Assembly (NCBI GenBank): GCA_022184915.1
Contig: JAGTJU010000001.1
Coordinates: 744,001-808,000 of the forward strand
Length of the DNA stretch: 64,000 nucleotides
Source: Myxococcales bacterium
Lineage (GTDB): Bacteria > Myxococcota_A > Polyangia > Fen-1088
Direction: 5' to 3'
Under the pieces are notes generated by a model. That model had not been told where the DNA came from. It saw only the letters and a program-made list of their open reading frames with translations, and ran no database searches. The translations under genes and the position numbers were made by a program. Positions 49,006-58,414 of this stretch are shown piece by piece; the first letter of the stretch is position 1; each line of letters starts with the position of its first letter.

Positions 49006-52000
49006 AACCGGCCGAGCCCACGGTGCCGCGTAGAGCGCCGAGAAGCTGTTCCACCTTGCGCTCGAGCGCCTGGCGGTCTTCCATGTTGCGGGCCGCCGCG
49101 CGTACGAGCGGGATGAGCGTGCGTTCGACGATGGCCACCTGCTGGCCGAGCAGCTCCTCTATGCCGCGCGGAGGTTCCTGGTGGATCGCCAGATTGACCG
49201 GGCGTTTCTCGATGGCGTGCAAGATCGCGTCGAGCCGGCCGAGGTGGTCGGCCAACCACGGAGGCAGGCCATCCCCTTCGGGCTTGGGCGTGGCGCCGCT
49301 CGGGCTCACCTTCTCGAGCGCACCGCGGATGCCCTGCAGGTGGCTGCCGAGGTCCGAGAGCTGACCTGTCACGCGCGTGACCGGATCGTCTTCGGCGCCG
49401 CCCAGCTTCTTGACCCGCAGGTACTCGCGTTTGATCTCCGCCCAGCGTGCCGCCTGGACGGGAGTCAGGCGGCCACGGAGCTCCGCCAGTTTGAGCAGAT
49501 TGTGTTCAGCGCCCGTGGTGAGCGTCTGGGCCTCGCCCACGTAGTGATCCTCGATGAGCCGATCGAGCTCGTCGGAGGTCATGGCGGCCACCACCTTCTC
49601 GGCAAGCTTGTTCATGTTGCGGTAGCTGCCTTGCAGCTTGAACGGAGGCTCGGTGCGAAAGCGGTCGTCTGTGGACGCCGAGGTGATGTACGTCCGGTTG
49701 ACCTCCAGCAAGGTCTTTTGCACCGCAAAGAGGTGCTTGAACACGGCGACGATCTCGCCAAGTTCAACGGCGGCGTAGTCGTGGGCCAAGCCCGTCGTGG
49801 GCACGGCCTCACCCTGGGCCATGCGTACGAGCTTGTGGATGTCACCGGGATCCCTGGTGCCGAGCGGTTGCAGCACCGGATTCGATGTGATGGCGTTTTC
49901 GATGTAGCTGAGCGCGAAGACGTCGTCCTTGCCCGAGAGGATGTCGCCCAGGTTGTAGGTGTCCGCCCGGTTCGCCAGCATATCGGGGATCTGAAAGCGA
50001 TCTCCCGATTCGGTGTAGGGGTTGCCGGCCATGACCACGCAGAAGCGCTTGCCGCGCAGGTCGTAGGTGCGGGTTTTCCCCTTCCACACGCCCTCGATGC
50101 GTCGTTGGGCATCGCAGAGCGAGATGAACTTCTGCAACAACTCGGGGTGGGTGTGCTGGATGTCGTCGAGATAGAGCATCACGTTGTTACCCATCTCGAG
50201 CGCGAGGTTGATCTTCTCCACCTCTTGCCGGGCCGTGGCGTTCGGCGCCTCCGCGGGATCGAGCGAACGCACGTCGTGCCCGAGAGAGGGGCCGTTGACC
50301 TTCATGAACACGAGACCCAGCCGGCTGGCCACGTATTCCATCAACGTGGTTTTGCCGTATCCCGGTGGGGAGATCACCAGCAAAAGACCCATGAGGTCCG
50401 TGCGTTTTTTCTCGCCCGCCGCGCCCATTTGTTTGGCGAGGTTGTCGCCCACGAGAGGTAAGTAGACCTCGTTGACCAGGCGGTTGCGTACGAAGGACGT
50501 CAGCACCTTGGGCTTGTACTCATCGAGGCGCAGCCGCGCACGCTCCCGCTCGACGAGCGCTTGCCGGGCCACGCGAAACGCACGAAATCCAGGCACGCGT
50601 TCACTACGGAAGCGTTCGAGGCGGGGCAGGAAGGTGTCGAGACGCAGCTCACAGCGGCCACCTTCGATGCGCCCGTGGCTCCCCACGAGACCCTCGACGA
50701 CGAGCACGGTGCGTGCCGCGGTCTCGCTTCTGTCGACGCGGCCCTCGGTGAGGAGTCTCACCACCACTTCGTCCGTGAAGTGCCCGGACCGGGGATCTGC
50801 CGCCGCGTCCGCCGCCGCGGGCCGCCCGACGAACGCCTGCACCCAGGCGCGCGCCACGGCGAGACGGGCGGGCAGCTCGCCTCGCAGCTGGCGCAGATCT
50901 TCCTCGAACGCCACACGGTGGCCGTCCCGATCGAGCTGGGCCACGAAGGCCGTGTGCACGGCGACGGCTTCATGGCTGCACACGAAGCGGGGGGCGTCCG
51001 TGCCCAGTTCTTCAACCAGATAACGGGCTGCCTGCGCGGTCAGTCCCTGGCCCGCAAAGCCAAGCCCCTCGGCGAAGACGCGCAGCGCCCCGTCGAGCTC
51101 GGCGGCCAGCTCTTCGTGCGCCCCCGTCGGCCCGAGGCTCGTGCGCAGCCGGGCGAGGCTGGCGGCGCGTCGGTGCCAGGATGTGCGTGGGCTGTCGGAA
51201 GGGGCCTCGACCCAAAACAAGACCGCCAAGGCGCGGGCCGAGGGGGCAAAGCGCAGAAGGCCCGCGCTGTCACGCAGCTCGAGCAGGCGATCCAGCAGCA
51301 GGGCTGCATCCGCGTCGTGCACGCCCCGTTCGTAGCCCTCTTCGTAGCGTGCCGCCGCCGCTTTTCGCACCAGCGTCGTGAGCCCTTCGGGGCTGCGTCG
51401 GGCTTCGTGGAGCGCAGCGAGCGTGGCGCCGTCCGTGCCTGCTTCGGCGTCCAACAGCAGACACGCCGCCAGGTGCTCGGCTCTGTAGACGTCGGAGGTC
51501 TCGGAGATGAGCGTTTGCGACCAATAGGGCTTGGTTGCCAGGAACGCCTCGTCGGCCACGGCCTCGCGAAAGTCCGTACCCGTGATGGCGAGCTCCATCG
51601 TCTCTTGGGTGGCGTCGGGCACGAGGGTGAGCTCGAGAGGCTGCGTGTTGACGGTGAAGCGGTGTTTGCCGAGGCGAAGGACATTGTCGCCATCCTCGAA
51701 AAGGTCGAGCTTGTCCTTGAGGCTCCGCAGGGCGTCCTGCTGTGCGCTCTTGACCTTGGCAAGCAGCTCGTCGCCCCGGGGGCCTTCGCCGAGGTCGGCG
51801 AGGCGAGCTGCCAACTCCCGCACTTTCAGGATCATCGGATCGGCGGCGAAGTAGCCGTTGAGCTCGTCGACGCTCTTCAGCCCCTGGGTGCGTCGCTTGA
51901 CCCCCTCGAGGATGCGTTCGGCGGCCGCCACCAGGTGCGTTGCGCGGCGCTGACGCTCGTCGAGCAGGCGCTGTTTTTTTTGGCTGAAGGCCTCGTACAC

Positions 52001-54268
52001 CTCTTCGCGCTTGGCGGCCAGGGTGCTGAGATACTCGTCGAACTCGGAGAAGCGAGACTCGAGCTCCTCCATCTGAACCATGAGCCGTGACAGCTGCTCG
52101 TCGCACGACTCCGGGGACTCTGCGAAGCCCACGGCGCTCGTGACGGTCTGATCGAAGAGCTTGAATTGGGCCGCGAACTCGGACTCGCCCTCGGCGCGGA
52201 GCAGGGTCTTCCGTCGCGCCTCCAGGGTGGCCCGCAGGCGCCCCCACTGGCCGTACGCCTCCGCGATGCGCTCCAGGATCGTGGTGCGCACCGTGGGATC
52301 GTCGACGGCCAGGCCGCTCGTCACCTCCGACAGAACGTTGAGCCCCTGATTGAGCGCCTCGACCTTGCCGGCCAGGGGCGCAAGCTCACGGGTCTTCTCG
52401 ATCTGGCCCACCCGCGCCGTCAGGTCCGCGAGTTCGCCCATGACAGGCCCAAAGGCGTCGTCTCGGAGCAAGAACTGCACCGCAGCCTGGCTCACCGTCT
52501 CGAACGCTTTGACTGTCTTCGCCTCGAGGGCGTCGACGGTGGCGCCGTCGACGTAGCGCACCTCCTTGAGACCAATCAGGTGGCCTCGCTCGGCCCGCAG
52601 CGCGCTCAAGGCCTCCATGTACGGCGAGATGGCCGACCAGCTGTCTGGTCTCAGGGTCTTGTGCAGCTCGGCCTGGGTGCTCTTGGCGGCAGCCAGCTGC
52701 TTGTCGGCCTGGGCCCGCAGCGCCTCGACCTTCTCGAATTCGTCGACGACCAGCTCCGCCGTGTGGCGGATCGCCGACAGGGGCTCGAGCAGGTTGCCCC
52801 CCGGTGCCAAGGCCTCACCCAACCAGTGATGAAGGTCCAAGGTGCGCCCAATCTGTGCGATGAGGTCTTCGTAGACCTGCCGGCTTGGCGAGGTGTCTTC
52901 CGCCAAGCGCCGGATCGCGAACGCGTCCGAGATGCCGCGCACGAGCTGTGAGTTGCCCACCTTGCCAAGGGGGCCAGTGACCTTCGGCGCCCGCGCGGCG
53001 TGCTCGTCGCTCAGAAAGGGCGTTCGCCAGACTTGCATGGGGTGGACGCGCGTCGGCTCGTCGGACTCGGAGCGGAACACCACCATGCGTCCGTCCTCGA
53101 AGAGGCTGTAGCCATGGCAGCGCAAGGGCGTCGAGACACGTTTTTCGATGAGGTTGTAGACGAGCAAGGTGTACAGCCCGTCGGATCTGCGGTGAAAGAC
53201 GTAAAGCACGTCCTCGCCGTTCGGGGCGCGCACGCTGCGTTCGAATTCCAGGCCCTGAAAGTCTCCCTCGAAGACTTTGTGCTGGCCATCCTGAAGGCAG
53301 TACCCGCCCGGAAAGATGATGCCGTGGTCTTCCGGAAGCTCGACGCACGCATGCCCGATGGCGTCGATACGGCTGACGTGACGGGCCCGTGTTGCGTAGA
53401 CCAGGTAGCGTGTGACCTTTTCGTTGAAGGGGCGGATGCGTAGCAGAACGAGAGCGCCCACCCGGGCGAACGCGATGGCAGCGTCGTCGAGTGCCTGCCG
53501 GGGATCATCGACGGGCTCGTTGTAGATGCCTTGCCCGTCTTCGGTGTTGTTTTCGACCTTGATCGTGAGGGTGCCGCCCGTGGTCTCGACGAAGATCGTG
53601 TCGAGCACGTTGACGTGGGGAAAGCGTCCGCCCACGTGCATGTCGCGCGTGGCTTCGATCCACTCGAAGGTGTGTTGCGGGGGAAAAACGAAGTCGCGCT
53701 CACCCCGGTTGTCGATGTACGAGGGCGCTCCGTCGCGACCCAAACCCCACCGAAACACCCGCAGGTCGCCCGGGTTGGGCCCCATGCGAAAGATGGCCAG
53801 GACCTTGGTGTCCGTGCGCGACAGCTTCGTGAGACGTGCGTGCTTGTAGTATCTGTAGAGCTCTTGAAAATCGGCAACGAAGCGTGGCTCGGACAGCAGG
53901 GACAGGGTCGGATCGCCGGTCTGCACCGGCACGAGATCCATGTCGCCATCCACGGACTCGAACCGGTGAAGCCCGAAGACGTCGCCCACAGCGGTTTCCG
54001 TCTTGAGGCCGAGAAACACGTTGTAGCCGAACAGCAGGTCGCCTCGGACCATCAGGATGTCGGCCGGGACGCAGTTGTTCTCGGTGCGCGCGCGATGGCT
54101 CGATAACACCGCCCATTCCGTGCTGCCGAAGGCAGCCTTGCGGGCTTCGTTGAGCGCCTGGGCGCGCTCGGCCAGGGCCCGAGCCTGCTCGATGAGCCGC
54201 GCCCGAATGACCTCGTATCCATCACCCACGCCGCTCGTGGGCCGTTGCGTTTCGATTGTTTCAGCCAT
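49004..54268 (-). CDS. Giant AAA+ ATPase with long coiled-coil core (so-called DNA repair ATPase)
   Basis: The ATG at 54268 (MAETIETQRPTSGVGDG) gives 1754 residues; a longer frame adds 28 with no support. Residues about 1-480 form a beta-rich domain (FGYNVFLGLKTETAVGDVFGLHRFESV, YCLQDGQHKVFEGDFQGLEFERSV). The FGLH motif fits DUF3686, from memory a domain paired with AAA. About 560-900 are coiled coil (EELESRFSEFDEYLSTLAAKREEVYEAFSQKKQRLLDERQRR). The AAA+ module has Walker A SPPGYGKTTL with Lys1306, Walker B VMLYLDDIQHTH and sensor VVMAGNPYTES. A helical tail follows. No signal or membrane segment. It is the last gene of a unit with a flotillin and a YqiJ-like protein, suggesting an energy-driven assembly at membrane microdomains. 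The DNA-repair label has no support in this sequence. Confidence 0.85.
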   Translation of the reverse strand: MAETIETQRPTSGVGDGYEVIRARLIEQARALAERAQALNEARKAAFGSTEWAVLSSHRARTENNCVPADILMVRGDLLFGYNVFLGLKTETAVGDVFGLHRFESVDGDMDLVPVQTGDPTLSLLSEPRFVADFQELYRYYKHARLTKLSRTDTKVLAIFRMGPNPGDLRVFRWGLGRDGAPSYIDNRGERDFVFPPQHTFEWIEATRDMHVGGRFPHVNVLDTIFVETTGGTLTIKVENNTEDGQGIYNEPVDDPRQALDDAAIAFARVGALVLLRIRPFNEKVTRYLVYATRARHVSRIDAIGHACVELPEDHGIIFPGGYCLQDGQHKVFEGDFQGLEFERSVRAPNGEDVLYVFHRRSDGLYTLLVYNLIEKRVSTPLRCHGYSLFEDGRMVVFRSESDEPTRVHPMQVWRTPFLSDEHAARAPKVTGPLGKVGNSQLVRGISDAFAIRRLAEDTSPSRQVYEDLIAQIGRTLDLHHWLGEALAPGGNLLEPLSAIRHTAELVVDEFEKVEALRAQADKQLAAAKSTQAELHKTLRPDSWSAISPYMEALSALRAERGHLIGLKEVRYVDGATVDALEAKTVKAFETVSQAAVQFLLRDDAFGPVMGELADLTARVGQIEKTRELAPLAGKVEALNQGLNVLSEVTSGLAVDDPTVRTTILERIAEAYGQWGRLRATLEARRKTLLRAEGESEFAAQFKLFDQTVTSAVGFAESPESCDEQLSRLMVQMEELESRFSEFDEYLSTLAAKREEVYEAFSQKKQRLLDERQRRATHLVAAAERILEGVKRRTQGLKSVDELNGYFAADPMILKVRELAARLADLGEGPRGDELLAKVKSAQQDALRSLKDKLDLFEDGDNVLRLGKHRFTVNTQPLELTLVPDATQETMELAITGTDFREAVADEAFLATKPYWSQTLISETSDVYRAEHLAACLLLDAEAGTDGATLAALHEARRSPEGLTTLVRKAAAARYEEGYERGVHDADAALLLDRLLELRDSAGLLRFAPSARALAVLFWVEAPSDSPRTSWHRRAASLARLRTSLGPTGAHEELAAELDGALRVFAEGLGFAGQGLTAQAARYLVEELGTDAPRFVCSHEAVAVHTAFVAQLDRDGHRVAFEEDLRQLRGELPARLAVARAWVQAFVGRPAAADAAADPRSGHFTDEVVVRLLTEGRVDRSETAARTVLVVEGLVGSHGRIEGGRCELRLDTFLPRLERFRSERVPGFRAFRVARQALVERERARLRLDEYKPKVLTSFVRNRLVNEVYLPLVGDNLAKQMGAAGEKKRTDLMGLLLVISPPGYGKTTLMEYVASRLGLVFMKVNGPSLGHDVRSLDPAEAPNATARQEVEKINLALEMGNNVMLYLDDIQHTHPELLQKFISLCDAQRRIEGVWKGKTRTYDLRGKRFCVVMAGNPYTESGDRFQIPDMLANRADTYNLGDILSGKDDVFALSYIENAITSNPVLQPLGTRDPGDIHKLVRMAQGEAVPTTGLAHDYAAVELGEIVAVFKHLFAVQKTLLEVNRTYITSASTDDRFRTEPPFKLQGSYRNMNKLAEKVVAAMTSDELDRLIEDHYVGEAQTLTTGAEHNLLKLAELRGRLTPVQAARWAEIKREYLRVKKLGGAEDDPVTRVTGQLSDLGSHLQGIRGALEKVSPSGATPKPEGDGLPPWLADHLGRLDAILHAIEKRPVNLAIHQEPPRGIEELLGQQVAIVERTLIPLVRAAARNMEDRQALERKVEQLLGALRGTVGSAG

Positions 54269-54320
54269 GGCCGGCACCTGCCGCGGGAAGGCGACCTTTC
54301 GCCCCCCGCGGTCTCGCGGT

Positions 54321-56495
54321 TTATTCGAGACCCAGGTCCTGGGCCTGCGCAAGCAGGCGCTCGAGCGCCATGCGCTTGGTGCCGTCCGCGGCCTTCATGA
54401 CGTGATTCAAGGCCGCCACCACGCTCAGGTTCTTCAGGGCCTCCGTGGTGAGCGCGGGCCGGCTCAGCACCTCTTTGAGGTCCTCGCGGAGGCTCGCTTC
54501 GCCGCTCGTGTACTCATCTGCCATTTGGCCCAGCAGCTGGCTGTTGCCCACGGCGCCGTCGAGCGCGTGCCCGAGCGAAACGGCCTTGAAGAACTTGTCG
54601 AGGAACGCACCGTCGCCGCCCACGATGTTGATCTTCGCCTCGGATACGGCCTTACCCATGACGGTGGCCTGCTCCTCGGCGATCGAGACCCGCGCCTTGA
54701 GCGACTCGAGGGCGACTTCGGTCTGCTTTTCGAGGCGCATCCTGAACTCCTCGTGTTCGCGCGCGTCGCCCTTGAGCTGCTGCATGGCCTCTGCCTTCTG
54801 CGAAAGGCCCTGCGCCTCGGCGGCCATGCGCTCGCGAATGGCCGTGGCCTGCGCCACGCCGACCTTCTCGATGGCCGCCGCGTCCGCCTCCTTCACCTTG
54901 ATCTCGGCCAGGCCCTGCGCCTCCACGCCCGCGGCCTCGGCTTGCAGCATCTGCTGTTTGGCGTGCGCCTCGGCCTGGCCCACCTTTGCGATGGCGCTGG
55001 CTTGCACCTCTTTGCCCTTGGCTTCGGCCTGGAGCTGCTCGAAGGTGATGCGGGCTTGCGCCAGCCCCACCTTCTCCGTGGCCAGGGCATCGGCCTCCTT
55101 GACCCGCACGCGGGCCAGGCCGTCGGCCGCGGCTTCGGCTTGAACACCCTCGGCGATCCGCAGCTTGCTCCGGGCCACGCGGTCGGCGGCTTCTAGATCC
55201 GCATCGGCCTTGACCACCGCTTGCTTCGCCACGAACTTGGCCACCTCGGCTTCGGCTTCGGCGTTCTTCAGCTTTGCGATGACCTGCTCTTGAGCTTTGC
55301 CCTCGGCAGTGATGAGGTGAGCGTCTTTTTGTCTCTTGGCCTCAGCGAGTACGCGCAGGTCGCGAATGCGCTCCTCTTCCTCTGCCACCTGCTTTTCCAC
55401 CGCAATGCGTCCCGCCACCGCGTCTGCGATGAGCTTGCGTTCGAGCTCGAGGGCCTTTTCCTTCTCGATCCGTTGCAGCTCGACCTCACGTTCGCGCGAG
55501 ATGGCCTCGAGGTCGCGGTCTTTCGACACCCGTTCGTTCTCGACTGCCACCACACGCTCGCGGTTCTTCTGGGCCACTTCGACCTGCCGCCGGCGGTTTT
55601 CGTCGGCGATCGCAACCTCTTCTTCTTGGCGGATGCGGGCCACTTCGGCTTTCTGCTTCTCTTCGGCCTGAACGCGCAACGTCTCGGCGCCCTCGCGCGC
55701 TTGGATGCTGGCGATCTCGCGCCGCTGGCGGGCCTCCGCGTCCGCACGCTGCTTCTCGAGCTCCATGATGGCCTCGGCGGCCTCGACGTTCTTCTTCGTG
55801 ATCGCCTTGAGCTCTTCTTGCTTGAGATCATTCGTGCTGACGTTTTGTCCCGCTGTGATCTCGGTGATTTTTCGGATCCCCTGCGCATCGAGGATGTTGC
55901 TGGGATCGAGGATCTCGAGAGGGGTCTGCTCGAGAAAGTCAATCGCCGCATCGTCGAGCACGTAGCCGTTGAGGTCTTTCCCGATGACGTCGATGATCTG
56001 GTCGCGAAAATCGTCGCGCTTCGTGTAGAGCTCCTCGAATTCGAGGCGCTTGCCCACGGTCTTGAGCGCTTCGGAGAACTTCGCCACGAAGAGCTGTTCG
56101 AGCGTCTCCGCATCGGAGGCACGGGCGCAGCCGATCGCCTGAGCGACCTTCAAAACGTCTTCGGCGGTTTTGTTGACGCGTACGAAGAAGTTCACGCGGA
56201 TGTCGGCGCGGATATTGTCCTTGCAGATGAGGCCCTCCTTGCCCCGCCGATCGATCTCGATCGTGCGGACGGAGATGTCCATCACCTCGGCGCGATGGAT
56301 GACCGGGATCACCACGGCGCCCGTGAACGTAACCGTGGGCTCGGTACGCAGGGTGTTGACGATCAAGGCGCGGCCCTGATCCACCTTGCGGTAGAAGCGA
56401 GAGATGAATACGCCCACGACCAGGAGCAGCGCGGCCATCGCGCCGCCCAGCAGCAGGGCCATTTGCAAGGTCTGATTGTCTAGAATGTCGCTCAT
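54321..56495 (-). CDS. YqiK-like flotillin (SPFH/band 7)
   Basis: 724 residues. An N-terminal membrane helix (about 10-32, MALLLGGAMAALLLVVGVFISRF) is followed by FYRKVDQGRALIVNTLRTEPTVTFTGAVVIPVIHRAEVMDISVRTIEIDRRGKEGLICKDNIRADIRVNFFVRVN, the SPFH domain as in E. coli YqiK and eukaryotic flotillins. About 225-600 is a very long Ala/Glu/Arg-rich coiled coil with repeated EAxA units (QAEAKGKEVQASAIAKVGQAEAHAKQQ), the flotillin domain. A C-terminal globular region ends near LAQAQDLGLE. It should oligomerise on the inner membrane and organise microdomains. Its stop lies 52 bases before the giant ATPase start and 86 bases after the end of the YqiJ-like gene lies its own start. Confidence 0.93.
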   Translation of the reverse strand: MSDILDNQTLQMALLLGGAMAALLLVVGVFISRFYRKVDQGRALIVNTLRTEPTVTFTGAVVIPVIHRAEVMDISVRTIEIDRRGKEGLICKDNIRADIRVNFFVRVNKTAEDVLKVAQAIGCARASDAETLEQLFVAKFSEALKTVGKRLEFEELYTKRDDFRDQIIDVIGKDLNGYVLDDAAIDFLEQTPLEILDPSNILDAQGIRKITEITAGQNVSTNDLKQEELKAITKKNVEAAEAIMELEKQRADAEARQRREIASIQAREGAETLRVQAEEKQKAEVARIRQEEEVAIADENRRRQVEVAQKNRERVVAVENERVSKDRDLEAISREREVELQRIEKEKALELERKLIADAVAGRIAVEKQVAEEEERIRDLRVLAEAKRQKDAHLITAEGKAQEQVIAKLKNAEAEAEVAKFVAKQAVVKADADLEAADRVARSKLRIAEGVQAEAAADGLARVRVKEADALATEKVGLAQARITFEQLQAEAKGKEVQASAIAKVGQAEAHAKQQMLQAEAAGVEAQGLAEIKVKEADAAAIEKVGVAQATAIRERMAAEAQGLSQKAEAMQQLKGDAREHEEFRMRLEKQTEVALESLKARVSIAEEQATVMGKAVSEAKINIVGGDGAFLDKFFKAVSLGHALDGAVGNSQLLGQMADEYTSGEASLREDLKEVLSRPALTTEALKNLSVVAALNHVMKAADGTKRMALERLLAQAQDLGLE

Positions 56496-56581
56496 CGGAG
56501 CCCTCGAGTTGTTCTGTTCTGACCGGCTGAAGGTTTGCCAGGCGGGTCACGCCCGGTCCTCGAACATGGTTTTCCGAAACG

Positions 56582-57262
56582 TCAGGTGTTGGGAGGTTCC
56601 CCGCCCTGGGGCGCAGGGGAGTCGCGGGCAGGGAGTACGTCGTCGAAGCGCTCGACCTCGAAAGCCTCCCGCTTCACATCCCACGCGACGAGCACCACCC
56701 GCTCACCTCGTGCGAGCGCGGTGGCCGGCGTGGATCGGATCTCCACGATGAGTCCAGCCCCGCCGTCGTCCACGCGGGCCTGACCGAAACGCGCGTCGAC
56801 ACGGCCCGTGGCCACCTCACCCAACTTGCCTACGAGGTGCGCACGCCGGGGCGCTTCGTGCACCTTGAAGAGCGGCCGCAGCGGTCGTACCAGGACACCA
56901 CAAAGAGGCAGCGAGACCACGAGCAGGCCAAAGGCGATGATCGCTCCCGGCAGGAGGGCGACGGGCCCTGTCAGTGCGAGGGTGAAGTGGCACGCGACGA
57001 AGTTGAAGAGCGCCACGGCCGTGCCGTAAACGGTAAGGGGCACGTGGCGAAGGCCGAGGAAGTTGAACAGCCCCGCCGCTGCGCCGAGGCCTGCGTCCGC
57101 CGGTGTGCCCGCCGCGTCTCCCACGCCGTCCGCGCCCCCGAGCGCTTCCACGTCGAGCGAGCCGCCCGCCACCAACAGCCAGTAGAGCAGGACGAAGCCA
57201 AGGGCGACCGTCCAGAGGACCGTGGGGTAGGCGAGTGCAGCCGCGACGAAGGCCGTAAACAT
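56582..57262 (-). CDS. YqiJ/NfeD-like membrane protein with OB-fold domain
   Basis: 226 residues. Three to four hydrophobic segments (FVAAALAYPTVLWTVALGFVLLYWLLVAGG; VYGTAVALFNFVACHFTLALTG; VALLPGAIIAFGLLVVSLPLCGVLVRPL) are followed by a cytosolic beta domain (LVGKLGEVATGRVDARFGQARVDDGGAGLIVEIRS..LARGERVVLVAWDVKREAFEVE). The layout is that of E. coli YqiJ, an NfeD-type partner of flotillins with an OB-fold tail. It is the first gene of the YqiJ-YqiK-ATPase unit on the minus strand. NfeD-like proteins bind and localise with flotillins, so a physical complex is expected from family knowledge. Confidence 0.85.
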   Translation of the reverse strand: MFTAFVAAALAYPTVLWTVALGFVLLYWLLVAGGSLDVEALGGADGVGDAAGTPADAGLGAAAGLFNFLGLRHVPLTVYGTAVALFNFVACHFTLALTGPVALLPGAIIAFGLLVVSLPLCGVLVRPLRPLFKVHEAPRRAHLVGKLGEVATGRVDARFGQARVDDGGAGLIVEIRSTPATALARGERVVLVAWDVKREAFEVERFDDVLPARDSPAPQGGEPPNT

Positions 57263-57423
57263 GGGGGTCGCGACTATATCACAGCACGCGTCACGGCCGA
57301 CGACTCAGGTGTAACGGAGACGTGAACGCAGGGAATCGCGATCGTCTCGTCATGCGGGCGGTTCTTCGTTCGCGTGCAGACCGCACATACGTTCACGCCG
57401 AAAGGCACTGTGCGAGGTAAGCG

Positions 57424-58341
57424 ATGTTGCGAAAAACTCTTGTTTTCGCAGCACTTCTGGTACCATCGGCTTCCATGGCGATGAAGCGGAAGGCTGGTGG
57501 ACCATCGAGGCGCCCGAAAAAGTCCTCGAAAAAGGCCAAGGGCTCGGCTGTGAAGAAGGCCGCAAAGAAGTCCAAAAAGGCGGCTAAAAAGGCCACGAAA
57601 AAGGCGGCCAAAAAGACAAGCAAGAGGGCAGGCAAAAAGGCCGCCAAAAAAGCGAGCAGGAAAACGGCCAAAAAAGCCGGGAAAAAAGGCGGGAAAAAAG
57701 CGGCCAAAACGGCAAGCCCCCGGGGCGCCAAGAAGGCGTCCAAGCGCGCTGCCAAGAAGGCAGCCAAGAAGGTCGCCCCGAAGGCCAGCAAGGCGAAGCG
57801 GGCTGCGAAGCCGGTGGCATCTGCCCCAGTGATCGAGCCGACGGGCGAGTCCTCCTCTCCGCAGGGCGCCGAGTCCAGCGGCGATGCAGGTGGTGCTGCC
57901 GACGGCGACGCGGAGCCTGACCCAGAACGCCCCCTTGAACGCACCCGGAGACGGCCTGCCCGCCATGGGGGCCTGACAGTTGCCGACTACGCCGCCGCTC
58001 TCGTGGGCTGGAAGGCGAAGGCCGTCAATCGTTTGCGCGCCATCATCGCAGAGGCCGCTCCTGAAGCCCGCGAGTCCATCAAGTGGGGCCAACCGACCTA
58101 CGAGCTTGGTGGCCCGTTCTCCTACATCGCGGTCTTCAAAAGCACCGTGAACTTCGGGTTCTGGCGGGGCGCCGAGCTTCCAGGCGAGGGCTTGCTGGTG
58201 GGGGGCGGTCAGGAGATGAGGCATGTGCGCCTCACCGAGACCACCCCGCTCGATGACTCGGATTTCATCGAGCGTCTGGTCTCATTGGTGAGGGCCGCAG
58301 CGGCCTTGAACCGGCTTGGCGCCGAAGCCTCGGGCCCGTAG
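57424..58341 (+). CDS. Histone H1-like Lys/Ala-rich tail fused to a DUF1801 domain
   Basis: 305 residues from the ATG at 57424, which has a good GAGGT ribosome site. An ATG at 57475 or 57481 would give a purely basic N-terminus without the hydrophobic LVFAALLVPSASMA, so the start decides whether the protein appears secreted. Residues about 20-135 are repeats of AAKKAxKK type, like H1/AlgP/HU-tail histone-like proteins that coat DNA. A linker rich in Ser/Gly/Glu follows. About 185-300 is a DUF1801 (YdhG-like) domain: LTVADYAAALVGWKAKAVNRLRAIIAEAAPEARESIKWGQPTYELGGPFSYIAVFKSTVNFGFWRG. DUF1801 is usually a stand-alone small protein of unknown role. The fusion suggests it is brought to nucleic acid. 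Confidence 0.8.
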   Translation: MLRKTLVFAALLVPSASMAMKRKAGGPSRRPKKSSKKAKGSAVKKAAKKSKKAAKKATKKAAKKTSKRAGKKAAKKASRKTAKKAGKKGGKKAAKTASPRGAKKASKRAAKKAAKKVAPKASKAKRAAKPVASAPVIEPTGESSSPQGAESSGDAGGAADGDAEPDPERPLERTRRRPARHGGLTVADYAAALVGWKAKAVNRLRAIIAEAAPEARESIKWGQPTYELGGPFSYIAVFKSTVNFGFWRGAELPGEGLLVGGGQEMRHVRLTETTPLDDSDFIERLVSLVRAAAALNRLGAEASGP

Positions 58342-58365
58342 GCGGACAGGACCCGAAAAGCGAAA

Positions 58366-58387
58366 CGCGGAGCCACAGGGCTCCGCG
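58366..58387 (-). terminator. Hairpin between convergent genes, U-tract on minus strand
   Basis: CGCGGAGCC (58366-58374) pairs with GGCTCCGCG (58379-58387) across ACAG. On the minus strand it is followed by TTTCGCTTTTC, so it is a good terminator for the outer-membrane gene that ends at 58415. Confidence 0.75.
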
Positions 58388-58414
58388 AACGCTCCTGTCA
58401 TCGAGAGCCGGGGC

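Noticed and set aside
55221-56483. Long plus-strand frames opposite the flotillin gene (also 54057-55196)
   Set aside because: Leu/Asp/Phe-rich antisense of the repetitive coiled coil. The flotillin frame has clear SPFH motifs and a start with normal context.
57500-57830. Dense short repeats suggesting a CRISPR array or minisatellite
   Set aside because: The repeats follow codons for Lys and Ala in one frame and vary between units. There are no regular spacers, so this is a protein-level H1-like tail.
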